Assembly (NCBI GenBank): GCA_937943625.1
Contig: CALEAD010000012.1
Location: 20,439-84,438, forward strand
Direction of reading: 5' to 3'
DNA: 64,000 nt
From: an uncultured Anaerolineae bacterium
GTDB taxonomy: Bacteria > Chloroflexota > Anaerolineae > Promineifilales > Promineifilaceae
The position numbers and the translations under genes were made by a program. The notes under the pieces were generated by a model that saw only the letters and a program-made list of their open reading frames with translations, was not told the origin of the DNA and did not search any database. Within the stretch, counting starts at the first letter, position 1. Each line of letters starts with the position of its first letter. Positions 24,429 to 33,114 of the stretch are shown here, in pieces.

Positions 24429-26426
24429 ATGATGCAATTTGGCGTTTGTTACTACCCCGAACATTGGCCACAGGCACGCTGGGCCGAAGATGCGCGCCTG
24501 ATGCGCGCGGCTGGCCTGGAAATGGTGCGCATTGGTGAATTTGCCTGGGCGGAGATGGAACCCGCGCCCGGTAAATATGCGTGGGAATGGCTCGACCAGG
24601 CCATCGAGACACTGGCCGCTGCCGGGCTGAAGCTGATTTTGGGCACGCCCACCGCCACGCCCCCCGCCTGGCTGACGCAGGCCTACCCCGACTGCCTGCG
24701 CATGGACAGCAACGGCCGTTACCGCCAACATGGCAGCCGTCGCCACACCTGCCCCAACAGCCCCACCTACCGCTACGAAAGCCGCCGCATTGTTGCGGCA
24801 ATGGCGCAGCGCTACGCCAGTCATCCGGCCCTGATTGGCTGGCAAATTGACAACGAGTTTGGCGGAGGCAAAACGGCGCGTTGTTATTGCCCCCACTGCG
24901 CCGCCGCTTTTCGCGTCTGGCTGCAAGCGCGTTACGGCAGCCTGGCCGACCTGAATGAAGCCTGGGGCACAGTCTTTTGGTCACAGCGCTACAGCGATTG
25001 GGCGCAAATTCAACCCCCCGGCAGTCAGATTGATAAACCCAACCCCAGCCACGAACTCGACTACTACCGCTTTTGCTCCGATTCTTACGTGGCCTACCAG
25101 CAAACGCAGATAGAGGCAATACGGCCGTATGCCCCGCACCAATTCATCACCCACAACTTCATGGGGCTGTTCCGCGACTTGAACCAGCATGACCTGGCTG
25201 CACCGCTTGATTTTGCCGCCTGGGACAACTACCCCACCGGCAACCCAGAACGCTGGCGCCTCATGCTCTATCCGCCCGGCATGGATACGCGCCGCACAGA
25301 CCCCACTTATGCCTACGACGTCGGCGACCCCATCATCACCGGCATGGCGCATGCGCTGACGCGCGGCCTGAAGCAGGCCCCCTTTTGGGTGATGGAGCAG
25401 CAGTGTGGCCACATCAACTGGGGCGCAGACAACCCCGGCATTCGCCCCGGCACGCCGCGCCTGTGGGTGTGGCACGCCGTTGCCGAGGGGGCCAGCGCCG
25501 TTGTTTACTTTCGCTGGCGGGCGACGCTGTACGCGCACGAGCAATACCACTCTGGCCTGCTGCGGCACGAAGGCCGTTTTGATGCGGGTTGGCACGATCA
25601 GCAAACGCTGCTGGCGGAAAAGGGGCTGCTAGATGCCGTAGCCGCCCAGCCCTACAGCGCAAAGGTGGCGCTGTTGTTTGACTTTGACGACACCTGGGCG
25701 ATTCAGCTTCAGCCCCACCGCGCCGATTTTGGCTATTTGCGCCACCTTTATGTCTACTATCACGCTTTGCAGCAGCTAGGGGTAGCTGTTGACGTGGTTT
25801 CGGCGCGCGCCGATTTACGGCCGTACAGGCTGCTGATCGCCCCCACCCTGCATCTGGCAGGCCCAGAAACGGCCGCGCGCCTGCAAGCCTATATGGCGCA
25901 GGGGGGCACGCTGCTACTCGGCGTGCGTTCTGGCTTTAAGACGCCCAGCAACTTGGTGACGGCTGCGCCGCTGCCCGGCAATTTACGACCGTTGGTTGGG
26001 GCACAGATCACAAGCTGGCAGTCGCTGCCCGATGGCGTGAGCTGGCAGGTAGAAACGGCCGTTCCCGATCTTGGCGGCGCGGTTGGGTATTGGGTCGAAA
26101 CGTTGGCGCCGGAAACGGCCGGCGCCCTGGCGCATTATGTCAATGAAGAGGCACAAGGTCTGGTTGCCCTTAGCGAAAACCGCGTGGCGCATGGGCGCGT
26201 CCTCTACCTGGGCTGGTACCCCACTCACGCGCAGGCGGGCGCGCTGCTGCGCTACCTGCTGCCGCAGCTGGGCATTGCCCACCTGGAAGAGCTGCCCGCG
26301 GGGCTGCTCGCTATTCCGCGCGGCCCCTACACCGTGCTGCTCAACTTCACCGACCAACCGCTGACGGCACAAATTGGCGCCCAGCCGCTGACAGTAGCGG
26401 CAAGAGATGTGCGAGTGGTTGGATAG
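24429..26426 (+). CDS. Beta-galactosidase, glycoside hydrolase family 42
   Basis: A 665-residue enzyme that releases galactose from beta-galactosides. It has the GH42 opening QFGVCYYPEHWPQARWAED, the acid/base Glu in WQIDNEFGG (about residue 143), the nucleophile Glu in FWVMEQQCG (about 323), and the zinc-type cysteines CYCPHC near 155. The trimerisation and C-terminal beta domains follow. There is no signal peptide, so it works in the cytoplasm on imported sugar. The ATG at 24429 or 24432 gives the canonical start; a frame from 24384 adds 15 unlikely residues. The C-terminal codons (VRVVG) run into a TTGG-type repeat. It is followed by galK and galE, forming a galactoside pathway. Confidence 0.93.
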   Translation: MMQFGVCYYPEHWPQARWAEDARLMRAAGLEMVRIGEFAWAEMEPAPGKYAWEWLDQAIETLAAAGLKLILGTPTATPPAWLTQAYPDCLRMDSNGRYRQHGSRRHTCPNSPTYRYESRRIVAAMAQRYASHPALIGWQIDNEFGGGKTARCYCPHCAAAFRVWLQARYGSLADLNEAWGTVFWSQRYSDWAQIQPPGSQIDKPNPSHELDYYRFCSDSYVAYQQTQIEAIRPYAPHQFITHNFMGLFRDLNQHDLAAPLDFAAWDNYPTGNPERWRLMLYPPGMDTRRTDPTYAYDVGDPIITGMAHALTRGLKQAPFWVMEQQCGHINWGADNPGIRPGTPRLWVWHAVAEGASAVVYFRWRATLYAHEQYHSGLLRHEGRFDAGWHDQQTLLAEKGLLDAVAAQPYSAKVALLFDFDDTWAIQLQPHRADFGYLRHLYVYYHALQQLGVAVDVVSARADLRPYRLLIAPTLHLAGPETAARLQAYMAQGGTLLLGVRSGFKTPSNLVTAAPLPGNLRPLVGAQITSWQSLPDGVSWQVETAVPDLGGAVGYWVETLAPETAGALAHYVNEEAQGLVALSENRVAHGRVLYLGWYPTHAQAGALLRYLLPQLGIAHLEELPAGLLAIPRGPYTVLLNFTDQPLTAQIGAQPLTVAARDVRVVG

Positions 26427-26480
26427 TTGGTTAGTTGGACATACCAACCAACCCAACAAACCCAACAAACCCAACAAAAC
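26412..26480. repeat. TTGG/CCAACAAA simple repeat
   Basis: GTGGTTGGATAGTTGGTTAG is followed by CCAACCAACC and then three copies of CCCAACAAA, up to the galK start. It spans the last codons of the GH42 gene and the whole 54-bp gap to galK, leaving galK without an ordinary Shine-Dalgarno. Confidence 0.7.
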
Positions 26481-27623
26481 ATGAACCTACAACAACAACT
26501 CATACATACCTTTGTGGCACAGTATGGCGCAGCACCCGCCTTGCTGGCGCGTGCGCCGGGGCGCGTCAACCTGATTGGCGAACACACCGATTACAACGAC
26601 GGCTTCGTTTTGCCGATGGCGATTGAGCGCGCCGCCTGGCTGGCGCTGCGCCCGCGCGATGACGACGACGTGCGGCTGTATGCGCTCGATTTTGCAGAAA
26701 CGGCCGTCTTCTCTCTCGCTCACCTGGCAAAAGAAGCAGGCTGGGCGGAATACATCAAGGGCGTCATCTGGGCGTTGCAGCAAGATGGCCGCACCCTGCG
26801 CGGTTTCGAGGGCGTGCTGGCAAGCGATGTGCCCATCGGCGCGGGGCTCTCCTCCTCAGCCGCAGTAGAAGTGGTCACGGCGCGCGCCCTGGCCGCGCTG
26901 AACGACCTGCCCTGGCAACCGGCGCAAATGGCGCGCCTCTGCCAGCGCGCCGAAAACGGCTGGGTGGGCGTCAACTGCGGCATCATGGACCAGATGATTT
27001 CCGCTGCCGGGCAGGCCGGCCACGCGCTGTTGATTGATTGCCGCGCGTTGACGTGGGAAGCCGCGCCACTGCCACCGCAAACGGCCGTTGTCATTCTCGA
27101 TACGGCCACGCGCCGCGGGCTGGTAGATTCCGCCTATAACGAACGTCGCCGTCAATGCGAAACGGCCGCTGCCCTGTTAGGCGTGCCCGCCCTGCGTGAC
27201 GTTTCACCAGCGGAATTTGCCGCTCAGGAGGCGCGACTGGAACCGCTGACGTGCCGCCGCGCGCGCCATGTTATCAGCGAAAACGCGCGCACCCTGGCGG
27301 CAGCAACCGCTATGCGCGCCGGAGACGCAAGGCAAGTGGGGCAGTTGATGAATGCCAGCCACGCCAGCCTGCGCGACGACTTTGGTGTGAGCAGTGCGGC
27401 GCTTAACACGATGGTTGATCTGGCGCAGCGGCAGCCGGGCTGCTACGGCGCGCGCATGACGGGTGCGGGCTTTGGCGGCTGTGCCGTGGCATTGGTGCAG
27501 GCGCAAGCAGCAACCCACTTTGCCCAAACAGTAGCCGCTGCCTATGTTCAGGCCACTGGTTTACAGCCGCAGGTGATCATCAGCCAGCCTGCGCCAGGGG
27601 CAGAGATTATGCCACCGGCGTGA
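26481..27623 (+). CDS. galK: Galactokinase
   Basis: A 380-residue GHMP kinase that phosphorylates galactose at C1. It has the galactokinase signature LLARAPGRVNLIGEHTDYN, the ATP-binding GAGLSSSAAVEV, catalytic-site VGVNCGIMDQMISAAG, and the late GARMTGAGFGGCAVAL. The ATG at 26481 is the proper start; the longer frame from 26427 translates simple repeat DNA as QQTQQTQQ. It lies between the GH42 beta-galactosidase and galE in one orientation. galT (galactose-1-phosphate uridylyltransferase) is not in the window, so the next Leloir step must be encoded elsewhere or replaced by another enzyme. Confidence 0.96.
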   Translation: MNLQQQLIHTFVAQYGAAPALLARAPGRVNLIGEHTDYNDGFVLPMAIERAAWLALRPRDDDDVRLYALDFAETAVFSLAHLAKEAGWAEYIKGVIWALQQDGRTLRGFEGVLASDVPIGAGLSSSAAVEVVTARALAALNDLPWQPAQMARLCQRAENGWVGVNCGIMDQMISAAGQAGHALLIDCRALTWEAAPLPPQTAVVILDTATRRGLVDSAYNERRRQCETAAALLGVPALRDVSPAEFAAQEARLEPLTCRRARHVISENARTLAAATAMRAGDARQVGQLMNASHASLRDDFGVSSAALNTMVDLAQRQPGCYGARMTGAGFGGCAVALVQAQAATHFAQTVAAAYVQATGLQPQVIISQPAPGAEIMPPA

Positions 27624-27777
27624 ACCGTTATGTGCGCTGTAAGGGAGGGCGGCAAAGATTGGAGACTGGAAAGCGGCGATTGGCGATTAGTGATTTGGGA
27701 TTGGCGGCTACTTAATCGCTATTCCCCAATTTCCAATCCCTCTTCAGCACGTTTCAGGCGAAAAAAGGATAGACGGA

Positions 27778-28758
27778 ATGAAAATTTTGGTCACCGGCGG
27801 CGCCGGGTATATTGGCAGCATTGCTGTCGAGAAGTTGATTGAGGCTGGGGATGAGGTGGTGGTCTTTGACAATTTGTACCAGGGCCACCGGGAAGCAGTT
27901 CATCCAGACGCGATATTCGTGCAGGGGGATCTGGCGGATAAAACGGCCGTTGACGCCGTCATGCGCACCCACCAGCCAGATGGCATCATGCACTTTGCCT
28001 CTTACACCCTGGTGGGCGAGTCGGTGCAAAAGCCGTTTATGTATCTGCGCGACAACGTTGTAAACGGAGCGAATTTACTTGAAAGCGCCGTCGCGCATGG
28101 CGTGCACCGCTTTATTCTCTCCTCGACCGCCAATCTGTTTGATGACCCGGAGCGGATGCCAATTGACGAAAATGAGCGCATTGTGCCGGGCAGCCCTTAT
28201 GGCGAATCGAAGTTCATAATGGAGCGCCTGCTGTACTGGATGGAGCGGCTGTATGGGATGCGCTACGCCTGCCTGCGCTACTTCAACGCCTGCGGCGCAA
28301 CGGCAGAGCGCGGCGAAGACCACGACCCAGAAACGCACCTCATTCCCCTAGTGCTGCAAGTGGCGCTAGGGCAGCGGGAGAAAATTGTGATTTTTGGCGA
28401 CGATTACAACACACCGGATGGCACGTGTGTGCGCGACTACATTCACGTGGCCGACCTGGCTGAAGCGCACATTCTGGCCATGCGCGCCCTGGACCAGGGC
28501 AGCCGCAAATACAACCTGGGCAACGGCCGCGGCTTTAGCGTCAAGCAGGTGATTGAAACGGCGCGCGAAGTAACGGGGCATCCCATTCCGGCGGTGATTG
28601 GGCCGCGCCGCCCCGGCGACCCGGATGTGCTGATTGCCAGCAGCGAGACAATTAACCATGATCTGGGCTGGCAGCCTAAATATCCTGACCTGCGTGCCAT
28701 CATCGAGACAGCGTGGGCCTGGCACGTGAAGCACCCGCATGGATATGGAAAGGATTAG
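27778..28758 (+). CDS. galE: UDP-glucose 4-epimerase
   Basis: A 326-residue short-chain dehydrogenase-type epimerase interconverting UDP-galactose and UDP-glucose. The NAD motif is [20 protein letters not shown]. The active-site Ser/Thr lies in [20 protein letters not shown] and the Tyr-Lys pair in [15 protein letters not shown]. GalE-type [20 protein letters not shown] and the [19 protein letters not shown] block follow. AAAAAAGGAT sits about 7 bases before the ATG. In the usual active-site SxxY(x3)K the first residues read SPYGESK, which fits. The gap from galK (154 bp) holds an imperfect inverted repeat (GGGATTGG ... CCAATCCC), which may be a hairpin between them. Confidence 0.95.
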   Translation: MKILVTGGAGYIGSIAVEKLIEAGDEVVVFDNLYQGHREAVHPDAIFVQGDLADKTAVDAVMRTHQPDGIMHFASYTLVGESVQKPFMYLRDNVVNGANLLESAVAHGVHRFILSSTANLFDDPERMPIDENERIVPGSPYGESKFIMERLLYWMERLYGMRYACLRYFNACGATAERGEDHDPETHLIPLVLQVALGQREKIVIFGDDYNTPDGTCVRDYIHVADLAEAHILAMRALDQGSRKYNLGNGRGFSVKQVIETAREVTGHPIPAVIGPRRPGDPDVLIASSETINHDLGWQPKYPDLRAIIETAWAWHVKHPHGYGKD

Positions 28759-28794
28759 AGGCTGGAGTAAGTGCTACTCTCCACTCTCCAGCTC

Positions 28795-29175
28795 CTACCA
28801 CTTACCCGCTACCTGCATTGCTTCTGTGTTGCCCGGCCAGGGGGGCATGGTGATGCCAACGGCCGTTAGCGGCTCTGGCCCTGTGGCGCGAAACTGAAAG
28901 CGCGTGCCCAGGGGGATGGTGAGGCAAATGCCAGCAGTGAGCGGGGTCACTTCCTCTTGTGCCCCCTGCCTGCGCCACATCTCCCCCTGGCCAGAGAGGA
29001 TGTACCAGATTTCGCTCACGGTGCGGTGGGTAACGGCCGTTGAGGTTTGCCCTGGCCGTAAGGTAAAGTGCGCCATGCTGCCGCCGGGCAGCGCCAGCAG
29101 CACGCGCACGTCAGAGCCATCAGGCGCGGTGACATCTGGTTCTACAGGCAGCATTTTTGTTTGAAAAGCAATCAT
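28795..29175 (-). CDS. Cupin-domain protein
   Basis: A 126-residue single-domain cupin. The barrel motifs are visible as MAHFTLRPGQTSTAVTHRTVSEIWYILSG (first motif region, with His and Glu ligand positions) and GICLTIPLGTRFQFRATGPEPLTAVG (second motif region). It could be a small metal-dependent isomerase or a sugar or sensor protein; nothing in the neighbourhood fixes the role. The gene converges with galE across 36 bp containing an inverted TAAGTG/CACTTA pair and diverges from the large protease gene. The start ATG at 29175 lacks an obvious strong Shine-Dalgarno. Confidence 0.8.
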   Translation of the reverse strand: MIAFQTKMLPVEPDVTAPDGSDVRVLLALPGGSMAHFTLRPGQTSTAVTHRTVSEIWYILSGQGEMWRRQGAQEEVTPLTAGICLTIPLGTRFQFRATGPEPLTAVGITMPPWPGNTEAMQVAGKW

Positions 29176-29312
29176 CTCACTATCTCCATTGATGGAAACC
29201 TGGTGGTATGAAACCTGGAAAAGCGTGTGCGCGCTTTACGCCCCACGTTTTACGCCCTTTACACAATTCAACGCCAATTTGGCAGCACCTGCCATAAGAT
29301 TCATGCTAGACT

Positions 29313-32300
29313 ATGCGCATGGGCACAAGCGGCGCAGAATTCTGGTCTGCCCTGGCGCAGGCCACAGACCCTATAGCATACAAGCCTGCCAGACGGCCGT
29401 CCATCGTGGTTAGTCGTCTGGAGCAGCACGGCACGCCCTATTACATTCTAAAGCAGCCAGAGCATAGAAACTATCAGCGCCTTTCTGAGGAAGATTACGC
29501 CCTTTGGTGGCAGATGGATGGCAGCCGCTGCGTGAAAGACCTGCTTTTCTACAACCTGCGCCGCTACCGCAGCCTGCCCATCGGCAGATTGATGCGCCTG
29601 TTACAAGAGTTGCGCCAGGGGCACTTCTTGCAGGATACCCCCACGAATCTGTATGCGCAAATTGAGAGCCAGCTTGCGGCGCGCAATCCGGCCGGCCGGG
29701 GTCGTCGGCTTATTAATGCCTTTCTGCATAGCGAAGTTGCCATCAGCGGGCTGGATGACCTGTTTGCTGCCCTGCACCGGCGCGTGCGTGGTTTGTTTAC
29801 CTTTCGGGGGCAGCTTCTGATGCTGATTTTCATTCTGCTGGGCAGCTATCTGTTTGCGCGCCTGGTGTGGGTGCATGCGTTTGCCCTCTCGCAGCATGGC
29901 CTCTTCAGCGCCATCAGCTTGGTTTTTGCCAATCTGCTGGTGATCGGCTTCCATGAGGCAGGGCACGGCGTGGCCACCAAACAGTTTCGGCGCGAGCTGC
30001 ACCGGGGCGGTTTTTTGCTCTATTGGGGATTGCCCGCCTTTTTTGTAGATACGCGCGATATGTGGCTTGCGCCGCGCTGGCAGCGCGTGGCTGTCTCCTG
30101 GGCCGGGCCGCATACGGGGTTGCTGCTGGGCAGCGCCGCCGGTTTCGTGCTTACGTTTATCGGCTTCTATTACCCGTCGGCTGGGGAGGCTTTTTGGGTG
30201 AGCTTTGTGTATCAGGTTGGCTTTCTTGCTTTTCTGAGCGTGATCGTTAACCTGAACCCGCTGCTGGAGCTGGATGGGTATTTTATGCTGATGGATGGGC
30301 TGGAGCTGCCTAATCTGCGCGCGCGCGCGTTTGATTTCTGGCGCAAAGAAGTGCCGGCAAAGCTGCACGCGCTGTGGCGGGAGAAGCAATGGCCGTTTGC
30401 CAAACGGCCGTTTTCGCTCTGGCATACCCTTTCCTGGCAGCAGCGCTTTTTTGCCCTGTACGGCCTGCTGGCACTGCTGTACACGGCGTATGCGCTCTGG
30501 CTGGCGCTCTACTTCTGGCAAACGCGCCTGACCCCCTTTGTGGTCGAGCTGTGGCAAAATTATGGGCTGACCGGGCAGGTAGTGGTGTTGCTGGCAACGG
30601 CCGTTTTGCCCATTCCGGCCCTCTATTATCTGCTTAACTATGGCTGGAGCCGCGTGCAGAGTGGCCTGGAATGGCTGGCGCGCCGCGATCTGCTGGCCCG
30701 ACCTGAAGTGCTGGCGTTGCTGGTTGGCTCTTCTCTGCTGCTGGGGGGGCCGGCGCTGCTTTTTGCCCTGCAAAACCTGCCGGGTGCCGACCTGGCACGC
30801 GCGCTGATCTATTGGGGGCTGCACCTGGCTACGCTGCTGGCACTGGTGGCAGTGGCGCGCCAGCTTGCCGGCTCGCGCTTTCAGTGGGCAATCTGGTCTC
30901 TGGCGGCGGCGCCAGTTGGTTTGGTGTTGGTCTGGCTGGCGCCCTCGCCCTGGGTGCGTGATGGGGGGTTGTTGCTGGCGGCAACGGCCGTTTTTGCCTG
31001 TGGCATGGTGGCTGGCTTTACCGTCTGGCCGCGCCAGCTCACCTGGGTTGACCGTCTATTCATGGCTGGCTTCTTCCTGCTGGGGCTGCTCTATACGCTG
31101 CTCACCTATTCCCTCAGCAACGGCCGTTGGCCTGGCGCCAGCCTGATCTTGCTCGGCATCTTCCCCGGCCTCATCTACCTTACCCCCTTGCTGCTCAACT
31201 TTGCCCGCTCCCGTTTTGCCCTACCCTGGCTGCTGCTCGTGCTGGCCATCCTCAGCACCCCCTGGCTGCGATACTATCCCGCGCTGCACCTGCCGGTTAT
31301 CCTGCTCTGGCTGTACGCCGCGTTGCTCTACCTACTGGTGGGCAGCCTGGCGCGGTTCATGCGGCATGAAGTCAGCCCTGATGAGATTGGCCTCTTCAAA
31401 GAGCGCGCGCGCCTGGTCAATGCTTTTAACCACTTTATGCAGGCCATGTTCCGCAGCTATGAGGCAGTTTTTGGCGGGCGGCGGTTGGGAGACATCCAGC
31501 TACAAATGATAGCCCTCGGCCCGATAGACCCAGACGCTACCATTTTAGAGCTGTCGGTCAAAATTCAGCGCGCCCTGCTGCTGGCCGTAGACCGGCTGGA
31601 CGACCTGGCCGGTGAGCGCTTTACGCGCCAGGCAGGGCAGGCCGCTTATGACAGCCTGCCCTGGTTGGAGGCAGAGACGCTGGCGCGGCACGTTTTGGCC
31701 GAACTGGAATGGGGTGCGCAGTTAGCGGCCGGCTTTATTTTGGCGCGCAATCGCCGCGCGCTGTTGATTCGTCAGGCAGAACTGTTTGCCGGGCTTGACC
31801 ATCAGGGCATTGAGAGTGTGCTCCAGGTAGCCGAAAGCTGGCGCTGCCGCAAAGGTGCGCTCATCGCGCGCCCCCAGGGAAAGGCGGAGCGCTTCTTCCT
31901 TGTTGAGTCGGGTGAAGTGGCGGTGTATCGAGATGGGGTGCAAACGGCCGTTATCGGCCCAGGCGGTTACTTTGGCATCATGGCGCTTTTGCCAGAGGGA
32001 ACCTACGGCGCCATGTACCGCGCCCTTTCGCCATTGCAAGCCCTGGTCATTCGCCGGGAACGCTTCGATCCGCTGCTGCGCGCCGACACCCTATTAGCCC
32101 ATCAAGTGCGCGAGGGGGCGCGTCACCGTCACCTGCTACAACGCATGCCCCTGTTTAGCGGCCTCAGCCCACAGCAGCTGAGTACGGTGGATGCCCGCTT
32201 ACAGCCGCGCACAGTACGCGCTGGCGAGGTGATTGTGCAAGAAGGGCAGCCGCGCTCACACCTGTTCATCATTGCCCAGGGGATGGTCGAAGTGACCACG

Positions 32301-32552
32301 AGTGGCGCTGAAGGGGTTGTCGGTGAGTTAGGTCCAGGAGAACATTTTGGCGAGTATGCGCTCTTTGCCGACAAGCCTTACCAGGCAACGTACCGCGCCG
32401 TGCAGGATGCGGAGCTGTTGTTGCTGGACAAAGCGAAATTTGATGCGCTGGTGGCTGGCTGTGAGCAGATGTCTCATTATGTCGAGCAAATTGGCAGCGG
32501 ACGCCTGTTTGTCGTGCGTCGCCGCCTGGGACCGAGTGCCATCCTGTCTTGA
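29313..32552 (+). CDS. PqqD-like domain / M50 site-2 protease / two cNMP-binding domains fusion
   Basis: A 1079-residue membrane protein. Residues about 40-108 form a small winged-helix PqqD-like domain (YQRLSEEDYALWWQMDGSRC, DLLFYNLRRY). After a membrane helix comes the metalloprotease core: zinc motif HEAGH at 214-218 and third-ligand motif ELLELDGYFML-type (LDGYF at 320-324). About ten further membrane helices extend to residue 690. A cytoplasmic tail carries two cyclic-nucleotide-binding barrels, about 830-930 (FFLVESGEVAVYRDGVQT) and 945-1060 (GEHFGEYALFADKPYQATYR). In both, the phosphate-cassette Arg position is not canonical, so ligand binding is uncertain. Intramembrane cleavage gated by a small ligand or by protein contact is an inference. 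The gene stands alone, with no obvious Shine-Dalgarno; ATGs at 29313 and 29319 are both possible. Confidence 0.82.
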   Translation: MRMGTSGAEFWSALAQATDPIAYKPARRPSIVVSRLEQHGTPYYILKQPEHRNYQRLSEEDYALWWQMDGSRCVKDLLFYNLRRYRSLPIGRLMRLLQELRQGHFLQDTPTNLYAQIESQLAARNPAGRGRRLINAFLHSEVAISGLDDLFAALHRRVRGLFTFRGQLLMLIFILLGSYLFARLVWVHAFALSQHGLFSAISLVFANLLVIGFHEAGHGVATKQFRRELHRGGFLLYWGLPAFFVDTRDMWLAPRWQRVAVSWAGPHTGLLLGSAAGFVLTFIGFYYPSAGEAFWVSFVYQVGFLAFLSVIVNLNPLLELDGYFMLMDGLELPNLRARAFDFWRKEVPAKLHALWREKQWPFAKRPFSLWHTLSWQQRFFALYGLLALLYTAYALWLALYFWQTRLTPFVVELWQNYGLTGQVVVLLATAVLPIPALYYLLNYGWSRVQSGLEWLARRDLLARPEVLALLVGSSLLLGGPALLFALQNLPGADLARALIYWGLHLATLLALVAVARQLAGSRFQWAIWSLAAAPVGLVLVWLAPSPWVRDGGLLLAATAVFACGMVAGFTVWPRQLTWVDRLFMAGFFLLGLLYTLLTYSLSNGRWPGASLILLGIFPGLIYLTPLLLNFARSRFALPWLLLVLAILSTPWLRYYPALHLPVILLWLYAALLYLLVGSLARFMRHEVSPDEIGLFKERARLVNAFNHFMQAMFRSYEAVFGGRRLGDIQLQMIALGPIDPDATILELSVKIQRALLLAVDRLDDLAGERFTRQAGQAAYDSLPWLEAETLARHVLAELEWGAQLAAGFILARNRRALLIRQAELFAGLDHQGIESVLQVAESWRCRKGALIARPQGKAERFFLVESGEVAVYRDGVQTAVIGPGGYFGIMALLPEGTYGAMYRALSPLQALVIRRERFDPLLRADTLLAHQVREGARHRHLLQRMPLFSGLSPQQLSTVDARLQPRTVRAGEVIVQEGQPRSHLFIIAQGMVEVTTSGAEGVVGELGPGEHFGEYALFADKPYQATYRAVQDAELLLLDKAKFDALVAGCEQMSHYVEQIGSGRLFVVRRRLGPSAILS

Positions 32553-32658
32553 AAATGGAGTGCGGACAGCTTGTTCGCGTACAGCCGGCAGAAATGCCTG
32601 CTCCCCATTTTATTCCTCGTGGTGCAGCTTTGCTGCATGATTAACTCTCTTGATTTTG

Positions 32659-32667
32659 TGGTAAAAT
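32659..32667 (+). promoter_or_regulatory. Extended -10 promoter before the small Cys-rich gene
   Basis: TGG-TAAAAT (TGn plus -10 hexamer) lies 111 bp upstream of the ATG at 32778. A similar TGG-TATAGT is found at 58391 before the SDR gene, also just ahead of a heptad leader repeat. Confidence 0.45.
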
Positions 32668-32700
32668 GCTGCGCATTGCCGTACAGGGTGTAGCGTATCC

Positions 32701-32772
32701 CACGTTGCAAACCTGGGCTACACGCACAGACAGCCGTCGGCGGTCGGCCGTCGGCGTCATTTTCATAGGAGC
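32701..32772 (+). repeat. Leader repeat before the small Cys-rich gene
   Basis: CACGTTGCAAACCTGGGC and TACACGCACAGACA are followed by heptads CCGTCGGCGGTCGGCCGTCGG and CGTCATTTTCATAGGAG. It matches the second half of the repeat at 15404. The Shine-Dalgarno TAGGAG belongs to the repeat. Confidence 0.7.
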
Positions 32773-32777
32773 AAGCC

Positions 32778-33014
32778 ATGTACGACGTGGTGAAAAAGCA
32801 AAAAGAGCAGCAAGCAGCGTTAAAAAAGATTCGTGAGGGGAAAATTGCCACCAAAGTGCGCATCCTGGTGGCGCGGGATGCCTGCCCGGTGTGCAAGTCG
32901 TTGGAGGGGGCGTATGAGTTTGATCAGGTTCCGCCACTGCCACCTGAAGGGTGTTCACACCCGGATGGTTGCCGCTGTTTTTATGCACCGGTGCTGGATC
33001 GCTTTGGGCCGTAG
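32778..33014 (+). CDS. Small Cys-rich protein, 78 residues, probable zinc ribbon
   Basis: A basic helix (MYDVVKKQKEQQAALKKIRE) is followed by a compact Cys-rich half: DACPVC with Cys36 and Cys39, then GCSHPDGCRC with Cys59, His61, Cys65 and Cys67, and a conserved-looking APVLDRFG end. The spacing suggests a metal-binding knuckle. The DACPVC ... P.LP ... C.HP.CRC pattern resembles the C-terminal element of some phage head-morphogenesis (MuF-like) proteins, but no phage genes are near, so I do not assign that role. TAGGAG lies 7-8 bases before the ATG, within a dispersed leader repeat. Nothing suggests that the upstream protease cleaves it. Confidence 0.72.
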   Translation: MYDVVKKQKEQQAALKKIREGKIATKVRILVARDACPVCKSLEGAYEFDQVPPLPPEGCSHPDGCRCFYAPVLDRFGP

Positions 33015-33040
33015 GGTCCTGTTAACGGCCGTTTATCTCA

Positions 33041-33092
33041 CTTAACACAACCTTAGCCTGACCTTAAAGCGACGTTGACCGGCGCTTAACGT
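33041..33092 (+). promoter_or_regulatory. 11-bp-periodic CTTAAC array, Pho-box-like
   Basis: Five direct repeats begin at 33041, 33052, 33063, 33074 and 33085, each exactly 11 bp apart: CTTAACA, CTTAGCC, CTTAAAG, GTTGACC, CTTAACG. GTTAAC and GTTTATC at 33021 and 33031 extend the pattern at 10-bp steps. OmpR/PhoB-family regulators bind such head-to-tail repeats, and CTTAAC-type units at 11 bp match the cyanobacterial SphR (Pho) box. A possible -10 TACGCT at 33101-33106 would give an almost leaderless transcript of the GT2 gene. Confidence 0.6.
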
Positions 33093-33114
33093 TGCCCGCT
33101 TACGCTTGGTCACA

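Noticed and set aside
29601..30824. 407-codon minus-strand frame antisense to the protease fusion
   Set aside because: Gln/Lys-rich shadow of Leu-rich membrane helices, with no recognisable domain.
32778..33014. Cys-rich protein considered as a RiPP precursor for the PqqD-like protease
   Set aside because: It lacks a leader-core layout, has metal-knuckle spacing and its own promoter, and no RiPP-modifying enzyme is nearby.
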